In this document: positions 15,895-23,610 of the stretch, in pieces
Position numbering within the stretch: position 1 is the stretch's first letter
Layout of the letters: each line of letters begins with the position of its first letter
Source of the DNA: CAILZL01 sp963748005
Lineage (GTDB): Bacteria; Pseudomonadota; Gammaproteobacteria; Steroidobacterales; Steroidobacteraceae
DNA: 64,000 nucleotides
Assembly: GCA_963748005.1 (NCBI GenBank)
Contig: CAVVHH010000002.1
Coordinates: 1,054,001-1,118,000 of the forward strand
Reading direction: 5' to 3'
The notes under the pieces: generated by a model
The model's database searches: none
What the model was told of the DNA's origin: nothing
What the model saw: the letters and a program-made list of their open reading frames with translations, nothing else
Made by a program: the position numbers and the translations under genes

Positions 15895-16127
15895 ATCCAT
15901 CGCCGCCGCGACGAGATCCCGTGCCCGGTACCGAGGAGCTCAAAGAAAAGTGGCCTCGGTATATCGACGCAGCCCGGACTGCCTGGGGCGAAATCACCGA
16001 AGACGAGTTGCTGAATCTCAAGAGCCACACGCAGCAGCTGGCCGGCCTGATTCATGCGCGTTATGCCGTGACGCGCGAAGAAGCTGACATGCAGGTCAGA
16101 CGGTTTTTCGCCAAGCACCACTTCTGA
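15891..16127 (+). CDS. CsbD-like protein, diverged
   Basis: 78 residues. Aligns with the CsbD-like protein at 7703: EELKEKWPRYIDAARTAWGE, ITEDELLNLKSHTQQLAGLI, ARYAVTREEADMQVRRFFAK and the same KHH end. The usual KGKWKQ start is replaced by KEKWPRYI and there is an eight-residue Pro/Arg-rich N-terminal extension, so it is a diverged paralogue. The start follows GGGAGAAA. It is placed between the OmpA-like and BON genes in a same-strand envelope/stress unit. Confidence 0.85.
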   Translation: MNPSPPRRDPVPGTEELKEKWPRYIDAARTAWGEITEDELLNLKSHTQQLAGLIHARYAVTREEADMQVRRFFAKHHF

Positions 16128-16203
16128 CACTGTGCACCGGAGCAGTCCAGCGCACTGACCATCACCTTTCAATCAATTTCATTTTCCATATTGGAGTTAC
16201 ACC

Positions 16204-17034
16204 GTGAATATTCAATCTCGCCATTCGATGCTCGCTGCCGGCATCATGCTGGCACTGGGCGTCGGCAGCGCGTTTGCTGGCGATACTGTGTCTCAGGACG
16301 TCACCGAAGCCCGCCAGGAAACCCAGATCTGGACTACTTACGCTTTGAGTCCTTACCTGCGCGCCAACGACCTCAAAGTCTCGGTGCACGCCGGCAAGGC
16401 CACCTTGAAAGGCACCGTCGAAGAAAGTGTCAGCAAGGATCTGGCCAAACAGATTGCGCTGGGCGTCAGCGGCATCAAGGAAGTGAACAACCAGATTGTG
16501 ATCAAGCCTGACTATGTTCCGGCCAAAACATCGACTACGCGCAGTTTCGGCGAAACGATCGACGATGCAACCATCACCACGGAAGTGAAATCGAAGCTGC
16601 TGTGGAGCAAGCATGTCAGCGGGCTGACCACCGACGTCGATACCAAGTCGGGCAAGGTCATCCTGATGGGCAGCGCCGAAAGCCCTGCCGCGAAAGAACT
16701 TGCCACGAATCTGGCGATGAACACACATGGCGTGGTGTCAGTAGACAATAAACTGATGGTCAAGGATGCGAAACCCGGCATGTCTGCCAGCGCCAAAAGT
16801 TCTACGCAGGAAGCCGGCAAGGAAATTTCGGATGGCTGGATCACCACCAAGGTGAAGTCTACCTATATGTATTCCAGCAATGTCGACGGATCGGATATCA
16901 CGGTCGCCACCAAGGACGGCATTGTCACGCTCAGCGGCAAGGTGGCCAGCGGTGCGGAGCGTGCCCTGGCTGTTGAATTCGCACAGAATGTGCGCGGCGT
17001 GAAGAGCGTTGAATCCAGGGCGCTCACGCTGTAA
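16204..17034 (+). CDS. Periplasmic protein with three BON domains (OsmY-like)
   Basis: 276 residues. The signal peptide covers about 1-26 (MLAAGIMLALGVGSAFAGD). Three successive BON domains lie at about 35-100, 115-185 and 205-275, each with the VxxGxVxLxGxV core (VSVHAGKATLKGTVEE, TKSGKVILMGSAES, TKDGIVTLSGKVAS). BON proteins bind phospholipid at the envelope; OsmY of E. coli has two such domains and is induced by osmotic and stationary-phase stress. The start is GTG after TTGGAG. It is followed closely by the phospholipase D-type gene, so both may act on the membrane. Confidence 0.93.
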   Translation: MNIQSRHSMLAAGIMLALGVGSAFAGDTVSQDVTEARQETQIWTTYALSPYLRANDLKVSVHAGKATLKGTVEESVSKDLAKQIALGVSGIKEVNNQIVIKPDYVPAKTSTTRSFGETIDDATITTEVKSKLLWSKHVSGLTTDVDTKSGKVILMGSAESPAAKELATNLAMNTHGVVSVDNKLMVKDAKPGMSASAKSSTQEAGKEISDGWITTKVKSTYMYSSNVDGSDITVATKDGIVTLSGKVASGAERALAVEFAQNVRGVKSVESRALTL

Positions 17035-17103
17035 GAAAAGGTTGAACAAATGGCAATGAGCTGGCTCAAACTCATTGTCCATTTGCTCCGCAGGGATTTT
17101 CCT

Positions 17104-18498
17104 ATGCGCCGGTTGCAGGAACTATCCGTATTCCGACATGCGGCACTGCTCAGCCTGGCATTGCTCTGTGCCTGCAGCTCCCTGCCTACCATTGTTCCCG
17201 ACCTGTCGCCGCGCGCCACGCCGCTGGTGCAACTCGACGGCACGCGCGGACCGCTCTCGGCCGAGCGCAGCAAGGCCATCATCGACAAGCTGAAAAGCAG
17301 CGGTGCGCCAACCAATATCTTCGACATTCATCTGGCGCTTGAAGAGGCGATCATCGGCAGTCCCCTGACGATCGATAACAAAGTCGGGCTGTTGCAGGAC
17401 GGTCCCAGCACCTACCAGGCGATGATGACTGCCATCGACGCCGCCCACGATCACATCAACATGGAAACCTACATCCTCGACGACGACGAGGTCGGGCAAC
17501 GATTTGCGGCGGCATTAGTCGCCAAGCAACAGGCTGGCATACAGGTCAATCTGATTCGTGACAGCGTCGGCACGTTGTCAACACCGGCCACTTTTTTCAC
17601 CAGCCTCACCGAAGCTGGCATCAAGGTGCTGGAATTCAATCCGGTCAATCCATCGACTGCCAAAGCGGGCTGGAATGTAAATCAGCGCGACCATCGCAAA
17701 CTGCTGATCGTCGACGGGCGCGTTGCTTTTCTCGGCGGCATCAATATCAGCAGCGTCTATTCTGGCGGGTCATTCAGTCGTGGCTCCAAGGACAGACATA
17801 ATGGCGAACTCCCCTGGCGCGACACTGATCTGCAACTCGAAGGCCCGGTGGTCAACGAACTGCAAAAGCTGTTTATAGAGACCTGGGAAAAGCAGCAAGG
17901 CGAACCGCTCGCTCCCCGAAACTACTATCCGCAGGCCGTGCGTGCCGGCAGCGACGTGGTGCGCGCCATCGGCAGCGCGCCGGACGAACCCTACAGTCTG
18001 ATCTATGCCACGCTGATTTCGGCGATTGGCAGCGCCGAAACCGAAGTCTGGCTGACCAATGCCTACTTCGTCCCCGATCCGCAGCTGATTGCAGCGCTCA
18101 AGGCAGCTGTGCAACGCGGCGTCGATGTCAAACTGGTGCTGCCCAGCAGCACTGATTCATGGCTGGTTTTTCACGCCGGCCGCGCCCACTACGCCGATCT
18201 GCTGCAAGCCGGCGTCAAGCTCTACGAACGACGCGGCGCGCTGCTGCACGTGAAAACAGCAGTGATCGATGGCGTGTGGTCAACAGTCGGCTCCACCAAT
18301 CTTGATTGGCGCAGCTTCCTGCACAACTACGAGGTCAATGCAGTGGTGCTCGGCACCGGCTTTGGCGAAAAGATGCGCGCTGCATTCATGGATGATTTTT
18401 CCCACTCGGACCCGATCACACTGGAAGCGTGGCAACACCGGTCGCTGGGCGTGCGAACCAAGGAACTGATCGGTCGATTCTGGGAGTACTGGCTGTGA
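17104..18498 (+). CDS. Phospholipase D / cardiolipin synthase-like lipoprotein
   Basis: 464 residues from ATG 17104, chosen because it gives a normal lipoprotein signal peptide (LLSLALLCAC, Cys about 24) and follows AGGGA; ATG 17050 would add 18 residues. Two intact HKD motifs are present: H197 in HRKLLIVDGRVAFLGG and H382 in HVKTAVIDGVWSTVGSTNLD. This is the cardiolipin synthase/PLD layout (transphosphatidylation or phosphodiesterase). Lipid anchoring instead of N-terminal TM helices puts it in the periplasm or at the outer membrane, unlike ClsA. It overlaps the next gene by four bases. Confidence 0.9.
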   Translation: MRRLQELSVFRHAALLSLALLCACSSLPTIVPDLSPRATPLVQLDGTRGPLSAERSKAIIDKLKSSGAPTNIFDIHLALEEAIIGSPLTIDNKVGLLQDGPSTYQAMMTAIDAAHDHINMETYILDDDEVGQRFAAALVAKQQAGIQVNLIRDSVGTLSTPATFFTSLTEAGIKVLEFNPVNPSTAKAGWNVNQRDHRKLLIVDGRVAFLGGINISSVYSGGSFSRGSKDRHNGELPWRDTDLQLEGPVVNELQKLFIETWEKQQGEPLAPRNYYPQAVRAGSDVVRAIGSAPDEPYSLIYATLISAIGSAETEVWLTNAYFVPDPQLIAALKAAVQRGVDVKLVLPSSTDSWLVFHAGRAHYADLLQAGVKLYERRGALLHVKTAVIDGVWSTVGSTNLDWRSFLHNYEVNAVVLGTGFGEKMRAAFMDDFSHSDPITLEAWQHRSLGVRTKELIGRFWEYWL

Positions 18499-19376
18499 GG
18501 CGCGTGTGGCATGCCAGTCAAGCCCTGTTGTGCACGCTGCTGCTGTGCTGCGCATCGCTGGTGCAAGCGCAGGATGCGGCAGCATTGCAGGCGCGCAACA
18601 TTGCCCTGCTACCAAAGCTCAGCAACAATCAGTTCAACAAACCGCTGTATCTAGAATCCAGCGAGCAACCGGGCGCCTTGCAAGGCGACATCTATGCCCG
18701 TATCGATCAACCCTTTGCGGTGGTGGGCCCGGCATTGCTGGGTCCGACTCATTGGTGCGACATCCTGATACTGCATCTGAATGTAAAGAGTTGTCGCGCC
18801 AGCCCGTTACCGGCCGGCGACATGATCAATGTAACAGTCGGCCGTAAATTCGATCAACCGCTGGCCGATGGCTACTTGTTTGAGTTCAAGTACAGCGTTG
18901 CTGAACCAGGCGCCAACTACCAGCAGATTGTGCTGGCCGCGCCTGCGGGACCATTAGGTACCAGCGACTATCGAATCATTCTGGAACTGGCCGGCCTTGA
19001 TACCACACACAGTTTTCTGCACATGTCGTATGCCTATCGCTACGGAACAATGGCCCGGCTCGCCATGCAGAGTTACCTGGCCACCGTGGGTCACCAGAAG
19101 ATTGGCTTCACCAGAATTGGCACCCAGTCCAATGGCCAGCCCCACTACATCGGCGGTCAACTTGGCGTAGTGGAACGTAACACCATGCGTTACTACCTGG
19201 CCATCATGGCTTACCTTGGCGCGCTATCCACGCCTGCCGCACAGCAACCAGAGCAGCGCCTTAGCGACTGGTACACCAGTGTTGAAAAGTATCCGGCGCA
19301 ATTGCACGAACTCACTCGTCAGGAATATCTGGACATGAAGCGCAGGGAAATTGCTCGCCAGCAAGCCAATCACTGA
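18495..19376 (+). CDS. Exported protein of unknown function, coupled to PLD gene
   Basis: 293 residues from GTG 18495, within the stop of the PLD gene (GTGA overlap). The signal peptide is ALLCTLLLCCASLVQAQD. The mature part has no motif I can name. It contains LGPTHWCDILILHLNVKSC, a beta-rich middle (VTVGRKFDQPLADGYLFEFK) and a helical C-terminus (RLSDWYTSVEKYPAQLHELT). Coupled translation with a phospholipase D-type enzyme suggests a periplasmic partner in lipid metabolism; that is inference only. Confidence 0.8.
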   Translation: MRRVWHASQALLCTLLLCCASLVQAQDAAALQARNIALLPKLSNNQFNKPLYLESSEQPGALQGDIYARIDQPFAVVGPALLGPTHWCDILILHLNVKSCRASPLPAGDMINVTVGRKFDQPLADGYLFEFKYSVAEPGANYQQIVLAAPAGPLGTSDYRIILELAGLDTTHSFLHMSYAYRYGTMARLAMQSYLATVGHQKIGFTRIGTQSNGQPHYIGGQLGVVERNTMRYYLAIMAYLGALSTPAAQQPEQRLSDWYTSVEKYPAQLHELTRQEYLDMKRREIARQQANH

Positions 19377-19400
19377 TCGATCTCGACAACACCTGCCCTA

Positions 19401-19416
19401 TGTGCGCTGGCGAACA
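19401..19416. promoter_or_regulatory. Palindromic operator-like site P12
   Basis: TGTGCGCTGGCGAACA, differing from perfect symmetry only at the variable base. It is 73 bp upstream of the start of the two small membrane-protein genes and 25 bp after the preceding stop codon. Confidence 0.55.
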
Positions 19417-19488
19417 GCGCCAGATATCACCGGGGAATAGTCTGGCCGCCTGACACGCTTCGTCACATATTCCGCAGAGGACACACCC

Positions 19489-19635
19489 ATGCTGCAAACC
19501 ATCGCAATCGTATTGCTCATACTCTGGGCACTGGGATTGATTACTTCCTATTCCATGGGTGGGTTCATTCACATTCTGCTGGTCATCGCCATCGTCATGA
19601 TCCTGGTCCAGGTGATCCAGGGAAGGCGGCTCTGA
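19489..19635 (+). CDS. Lmo0937-type tiny membrane protein
   Basis: 48 residues, too short for usual ORF cut-offs. It begins MLQTIAIVLLILWALGLITS, followed by YSMGGFIHILLVIAIVMILV and a basic tail. Two short hydrophobic helices with the W-ALG and GGFIHILL-IA motifs match the lmo0937/DUF5670 family, which is widespread beside stress genes. The function is unknown. The preceding site is CAGAGGACACACCC. Its TGA overlaps the next ATG by one base. Confidence 0.85.
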   Translation: MLQTIAIVLLILWALGLITSYSMGGFIHILLVIAIVMILVQVIQGRRL

Positions 19636-19853
19636 TGAATAATCAATCTCTCATCGCCGTGGTATTGCTGGTGGTCGGCGCACTCGGACTTGCCTATGGC
19701 GGGTTCACCTACACCAGAGCAAGGCATCAGGTAGATCTTGGCGTAGTACAGCTATCCGTTGACGAAACAGAACGCGTCAATGTACCGCTGTGGGCGGGTA
19801 TCGGCCTGCTGGTGGCCGGTGGCGTGCTGCTGGTGGGTGTCAAAAATCGCTAA
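19635..19853 (+). CDS. Small DUF3185-like membrane protein
   Basis: 72 residues with two TM helices: LIAVVLLVVGALGLAYGGF near the N-terminus and LWAGIGLLVAGGVLLVGV near the C-terminus. They are separated by a polar loop (YTRARHQVDLGVVQLSVDE). The layout resembles DUF3185 proteins. The start overlaps the preceding stop (TGATG), so the two tiny membrane proteins are translationally coupled and probably function together in the inner membrane under the control of site P12. Confidence 0.8.
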   Translation: MNNQSLIAVVLLVVGALGLAYGGFTYTRARHQVDLGVVQLSVDETERVNVPLWAGIGLLVAGGVLLVGVKNR

Positions 19854-20020
19854 CGTGGCGCGGCAGGCGTACCTGGCTGAGTGCGTTGGCTATCCTTTTT
19901 CAACTTCGCCATTGCTTGTTCGAACTTTTCCTCAAGCCGCTCGGCGCTGGCAGAATCGGGAGTCACCTTGGGGCTGAAGACCATGGGTGTCCAAATATCA
20001 ATGAAACGATACCAACGCAT
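19850..20020 (-). CDS. Short protein with charged helix (hypothetical)
   Basis: 56 codons on the minus strand, not in usual ORF lists. It begins MRWYRFIDIWTPMVFSPKVT and continues with a charged helical stretch (SAERLEEKFEQAMAKLKKD) and a Pro/Ala tail. The sequence is protein-like and fills an otherwise empty 240-bp gap between convergent genes, ending four bases into the DUF3185-like stop. The ribosome site is weak. It lies directly downstream of the minus-strand CsbD gene and may be its operon partner, or the tail of an eroded gene. Confidence 0.45.
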   Translation of the reverse strand: MRWYRFIDIWTPMVFSPKVTPDSASAERLEEKFEQAMAKLKKDSQRTQPGTPAAPR

Positions 20021-20096
20021 GCGGCCCCCAACTTCATGTTTCCAAGTTCAGATCCAAAGAGCCGGTCCGATCTGGTGCCCCGGTCAAAGCTATCCG

Positions 20097-20312
20097 TTAT
20101 TTCGGCTTGTAGTTCTTGTTACGTTCTTCGAATAACTCGACTTCCCGATTTGCGTCGGCCCGTTTGATGCCGTACATCTCCTGGATCTTGCCCAGCAAGT
20201 GCTCACGCTTGCCGGCAATGACGTCAAGGTGGTCGTCAGTGAGTTTTCCCCACCGCGCTCGCACCGTGCCTCTGAACTGCTTCCAGTTACCTTCAACAAT
20301 TTGCCAATTCAT
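20097..20312 (-). CDS. CsbD-like stress protein
   Basis: 71 residues. This is the canonical YjbJ-type form: NWQIVEGNWKQFRGTVRARW, GKLTDDHLDVIAGKREHLLG, KIQEMYGIKRADANREVELF. It is the third CsbD-like gene of the window and is closer to E. coli YjbJ than the other two, which share a KHH ending. The ATG at 20312 follows ACGGGAT. Site P13 lies 170 bp upstream. Confidence 0.93.
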   Translation of the reverse strand: MNWQIVEGNWKQFRGTVRARWGKLTDDHLDVIAGKREHLLGKIQEMYGIKRADANREVELFEERNKNYKPK

Positions 20313-20482
20313 ACATATATCCCGTAGTGGATTTACGCCGGCGGCAACCGGATCTGAACAACTCAAGTGTTCCGGGCGCCCCGCGTCGACTTCGCCGCCC
20401 ATCATGCGCCTTTTATGGAGTCAGAACTCGCTTTTCGCGAAACAGCTGCAGCAATGCGCCAAATAAGCGCATTGGCGGCCTA

Positions 20483-20498
20483 TGTTCGTCAGCATACA
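20483..20498. promoter_or_regulatory. Palindromic operator-like site P13
   Basis: TGTTCGTCAGCATACA (reverse complement TGTATGCTGACGAACA), 170 bp upstream of the minus-strand CsbD gene and 53 bp upstream of the plus-strand ORF at 20551. Confidence 0.45.
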
Positions 20499-20550
20499 GA
20501 GTCTGACTCTGGAGACTGCGACACTCAGGCGCTTGAACAACACAGTAAAC

Positions 20551-20970
20551 ATGGTACGCAACAGCGTCGAGGCAGGCGGTCGTGACCGCTTTTCCTGCAG
20601 TGCGGGGGCCTGGGGCTTGTTACTCGACCTTGGCAAGGCGTTTGGCTGGAAATCGCATGGCACCAGCTATGTGCCCAGTGACCTTGCGCTCGTGCCAGAC
20701 AGGCTGGCACGACATGACTATCAACCAGGTGATGCGCAGGACAGCAAACTCGTTGATGCCGCCGACGCTCTCGAATGGGCCAAGGCGTTGAGCGCGGCGC
20801 GTGACTCGCCCCATCTGACAGCAATGATTGGTGATCGGACTCCGGTTGCCGTGCCACATCACACGGCTACGTCGGAAGAACTGCGTAGCGCCAATGTGCC
20901 GTTCATCATTATCATGGACGAGTTCATCGCATATGCATTCGATGGTGAGTTTGTGTTCTCCCATGAGTAG
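20551..20970 (+). CDS. Hypothetical protein
   Basis: 139 residues from ATG 20551. The open frame extends to 20482, but that would put operator-like site P13 inside the gene. Visible features are WGLLLDLGKAFGWKSHGTSY near the N-terminus, a charged middle (KLVDAADALEWAKALSAARD) and a hydrophobic FIIIMDEFIAYAFDGEF near the C-terminus. No signal peptide and no family I recognise. The W-LL-LA-FGW-GT pattern resembles short conserved proteins of proteobacteria without assigned function. Divergent from CsbD. Confidence 0.55.
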   Translation: MVRNSVEAGGRDRFSCSAGAWGLLLDLGKAFGWKSHGTSYVPSDLALVPDRLARHDYQPGDAQDSKLVDAADALEWAKALSAARDSPHLTAMIGDRTPVAVPHHTATSEELRSANVPFIIIMDEFIAYAFDGEFVFSHE

Positions 20971-21106
20971 TCATACGTTACTGATGATGCCGCTAAACAG
21001 TGCGTACAAGTTGGCTTAATTTGAATGGCGCTTGCTTAAGACAAGACTGGCACTTGCAGGTCGTACCGGGCAGTGGCCCTTGCATGCCCGGCAATCTCTA
21101 CATCTC

Positions 21107-21165
21107 TGCAGGTCGGGTTTTACACCCGACATCTTCGGAATGTCGGGTGTAAAACCCGACCTGCA
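21107..21165. repeat. Palindrome of the GGTCGGGTTT family, copy 1
   Basis: Nearly perfect 26-base arms (TGCAGGTCGGGTTTTACACC and its complement) around a short spacer. It is related to the palindrome at 25081-25136. The rest of 20971-21240 is non-coding and holds an isolated GGAAGGTCTGAA (21195-21206), the end sequence of the 11517 element. Confidence 0.8.
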
Positions 21166-21240
21166 ACAGAAGGCCCATCTCGCAACATGACTTAAGGAAG
21201 GTCTGAAGAACCATTGCGAGCGAAGACAGGTAGCGCGCGA

Positions 21241-22230
21241 TCAGTCGCGCGCCTGTTTTAGCAGTGGAATCTGCTGCACCACCGGCTTGGGCTTGCGTTG
21301 CGCGTCGAACAATCCCCAATGCGCCTCTTCCGGATGTTCGCCGGGCGCCGGACTTTCATCGTTGGCTCGCCAGGGGGCATCGAAGGCGGAAAAGTATGCA
21401 AATGCGGCCTGGCTTCCCGGCTTGAAACGCTGCTGCAATGCCAGATAGAAACCCGCCTGGCGTTGCGGCGTATAGCCCAGCGAAGCCGGTGCAGTGGGCA
21501 CACCGGTTTCCTTGACCAGCACCGGACCGCAGGCCACCTCTTGCAACTTCGCAACCACATTCGTCACGAACTCCGCAGCATTGGCATCGGGCGCGGTGCG
21601 AAACCAGTCCTGAAAAACCGGATGCACGTTGGCCAGCACGAAATCGCTGGCGCTCATGACGGGTGTCGCGGCGGATTCAAGAAACATGTGAAAAGGCTCG
21701 GTGGTGGCCAACGCCAGTTGTGGTGCCTGCTGCCGGAGTTTGTTCAATGCCTGCGCCAGCTGCGTGGCGTTGACCTGCCTGGCAAACAATCGCTCATTGC
21801 CAAGCGAAATCCCCAGCACCAGTCTGGGTTGGCGTCTGGCGGCAGCCAGTGCATTGGCAATTTCCTGCGGGTTGTTGATCTCCCACACACCCATGATGAC
21901 TGCCCGATAACCCAGCTGTGCTGCCACATCGGCGATACGCTCGGCGCCGTTGGTGCTGCTGTAAGTGATCAAGCCATCAAAACGGGGTCGCAGCACTTCA
22001 AGATCGCGCCGGATGCTGAGCGGATCAGCCTGAGTGGCGCGACCGTTCAACATCTGCAGGGAGGTCGGCTGGTATGCAACAAATCGCCCACCGGCCATCA
22101 CTGCCTGCAATTGCCGCAGTGCCGGTGCGGCAGCAGCGCGAACGCGACACTCGGTTGCTGCGTGTGAGGCCGGCGAAACAAGGGCTCCCAGCAACACGGC
22201 GACCAGACAGCGCTGTACCGATGTGCGCAT
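21241..22230 (-). CDS. Exported GH17-like beta-1,3-glucanase-type protein
   Basis: 329 residues. Signal peptide: LVAVLLGALVSPASHA. The mature protein is a TIM-barrel glycosidase of the GH17-like type found beside bacterial beta-glucan genes: FVAYQPTSLQMLNG, IRRDLEVLRPRFDGLITYSS, VIMGVWEINN, LGISLGNE with the putative acid/base Glu, and VLVKETGVPT with the putative nucleophile. It ends with AYFSAFDAPWR and EAHWGLFDAQRKPKP. It would act on beta-1,3-glucan in the periplasm. ATG 22230 is chosen because it begins the signal peptide. Divergent from fbp. Confidence 0.8.
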   Translation of the reverse strand: MRTSVQRCLVAVLLGALVSPASHAATECRVRAAAAPALRQLQAVMAGGRFVAYQPTSLQMLNGRATQADPLSIRRDLEVLRPRFDGLITYSSTNGAERIADVAAQLGYRAVIMGVWEINNPQEIANALAAARRQPRLVLGISLGNERLFARQVNATQLAQALNKLRQQAPQLALATTEPFHMFLESAATPVMSASDFVLANVHPVFQDWFRTAPDANAAEFVTNVVAKLQEVACGPVLVKETGVPTAPASLGYTPQRQAGFYLALQQRFKPGSQAAFAYFSAFDAPWRANDESPAPGEHPEEAHWGLFDAQRKPKPVVQQIPLLKQARD

Positions 22231-22416
22231 CAATGTGACCCACTTTGAAGCAGAAGCTCGCACTGTACATCGCCACGCATGTGTGCGAGATGGAATTTTC
22301 CAGCAGCAGTCTGTGGCTCTACAATGCCAGTGGGACAACATGCTGACGGATCTGTTCAATCCGGCCGGACACTGTTTTTCCCTTGTCTTCTTCTCGCCCC
22401 ACGGAGTACCGCATCC

Positions 22417-23403
22417 ATGTCCCGCCAGGATTCACTCGTTACAGTGCAAGCTCACATCCTCGAGCAGCAGAGCAAATTTCCACAGGCAAGTGGCACCTTG
22501 AGCTGGGTCCTGTCGGCGTTGTCGATTTCCGCCAAGATCATTGCCAACAGCGTGCGCCGTGCACGACTCGACGATGTGCTGGGCAATGTGGGCAGTGAAA
22601 ACGTTCAGGGAGAACAGCAGCAGAAACTGGATGTGATTGCCAATGAAGTACTGCTGCGCACGTTGGGCAAGCGCGATGGCGTGGCCGTAGTGGCTTCCGA
22701 AGAAAACGAAGAACCGGTGATGCTGCGCGAAGTGGGCAATGGCAAGTACTGCGTGCTGTTCGATCCGCTGGATGGTTCCTCCAATCTGGACGTGTGCGGT
22801 GGCGTGGGCACCATTTTCAGCATTCTGCGTTACGACAATCCGCAGCACACCCAGGAAGGCTGGCTGCAGGCCGGCACCAGGCAGGTGGCGGCAGGTTATG
22901 TGCTATATGGATCTTCAACCGTACTGGTAATGAGCATCGGCATGGGCGTGGACATGTTCGTGCTGGATCCTGCCATTGGCGCCTTCATGCTGGTGGCCGA
23001 ACAGGTGCAGATTCCCAAGACCAACAAGAGCTATTCGTTGAACGAAGGCAATCGACTCACCTTCCCCACTGGCTACAACAGGTATCTGGACTGGGCGCAG
23101 GCCAATGGTTACTCCAGCCGCTATGTGGGCGCGATGGTGGCCGACGTACATCGCATCCTGCTCAAGGGCGGCGTGTTCATGTATCCACCCACCAAGAAAG
23201 CACCGAACGGCAAACTGCGTCTGATGTATGAAGCCAACCCCATGGCCATGCTGATTGAGCAGGCGGGTGGCAAAGCCATGGCCGCGCCCGGACAACGCAT
23301 TCTGGATGTGCCACCCACCGCCATTCATCAGCGTGTGCCGGTGGTGCTGGGCAGTCCGGACGAAGTGGATCATGTGCTCAGGCATCTGGGAGAAAACATA
23401 TGA
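22417..23403 (+). CDS. fbp: Fructose-1,6-bisphosphatase class I
   Basis: 328 residues. Hydrolyses fructose-1,6-bisphosphate to fructose-6-phosphate in gluconeogenesis. The metal and substrate motifs are all present: VVASEENEEP (catalytic Glu pair), VLFDPLDGSSNLD, FMYPPTKKAPNGKLRLMYEA and AMLIEQAGGKA. Cytoplasmic, Mg-dependent. The start is the ATG at 22417 after CGGAG; the frame is open upstream to 22279 but not protein-like. It stands alone, followed by a repeat. Confidence 0.96.
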   Translation: MSRQDSLVTVQAHILEQQSKFPQASGTLSWVLSALSISAKIIANSVRRARLDDVLGNVGSENVQGEQQQKLDVIANEVLLRTLGKRDGVAVVASEENEEPVMLREVGNGKYCVLFDPLDGSSNLDVCGGVGTIFSILRYDNPQHTQEGWLQAGTRQVAAGYVLYGSSTVLVMSIGMGVDMFVLDPAIGAFMLVAEQVQIPKTNKSYSLNEGNRLTFPTGYNRYLDWAQANGYSSRYVGAMVADVHRILLKGGVFMYPPTKKAPNGKLRLMYEANPMAMLIEQAGGKAMAAPGQRILDVPPTAIHQRVPVVLGSPDEVDHVLRHLGENI

Positions 23404-23449
23404 ATGGATTTGACTTCAGAACACAGTGATGCCGGATCATCCATAACAT

Positions 23450-23545
23450 CCCCTCTCCCTGAAGGGAGAGGGCCAGGGTGAGGGTGAAAAATCAAGCCAT
23501 AGCAAGACCCCTCACTCTGTCTCTCTCCCACAAGGGGAGAGAGGA
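23450..23545. repeat. CTCTCCC/GGGAGAGG repeat, copy 1
   Basis: Two hairpins (CCTCTCCCTGAAGGGAGAGG and a CTCTCTCCC-AAGGGGAGAG pair) separated by AGGGTGAGGGTG-type sequence. Same family as copies near 26653, 28731, 36455, 46915 and 54721. Non-coding, in the fbp-MFS gap. Confidence 0.8.
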
Positions 23546-23610
23546 CGCTACCACTGAATGCATCTGCTTAAATAAGCGCCGTTGTCCCTCAAGCCGCGTC
23601 TAATCAGCCA

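Noticed and set aside
16131..16150. TGTGCACCGGAGCAGT before the BON gene
   Set aside because: Only the outer left part fits the palindrome; too weak.
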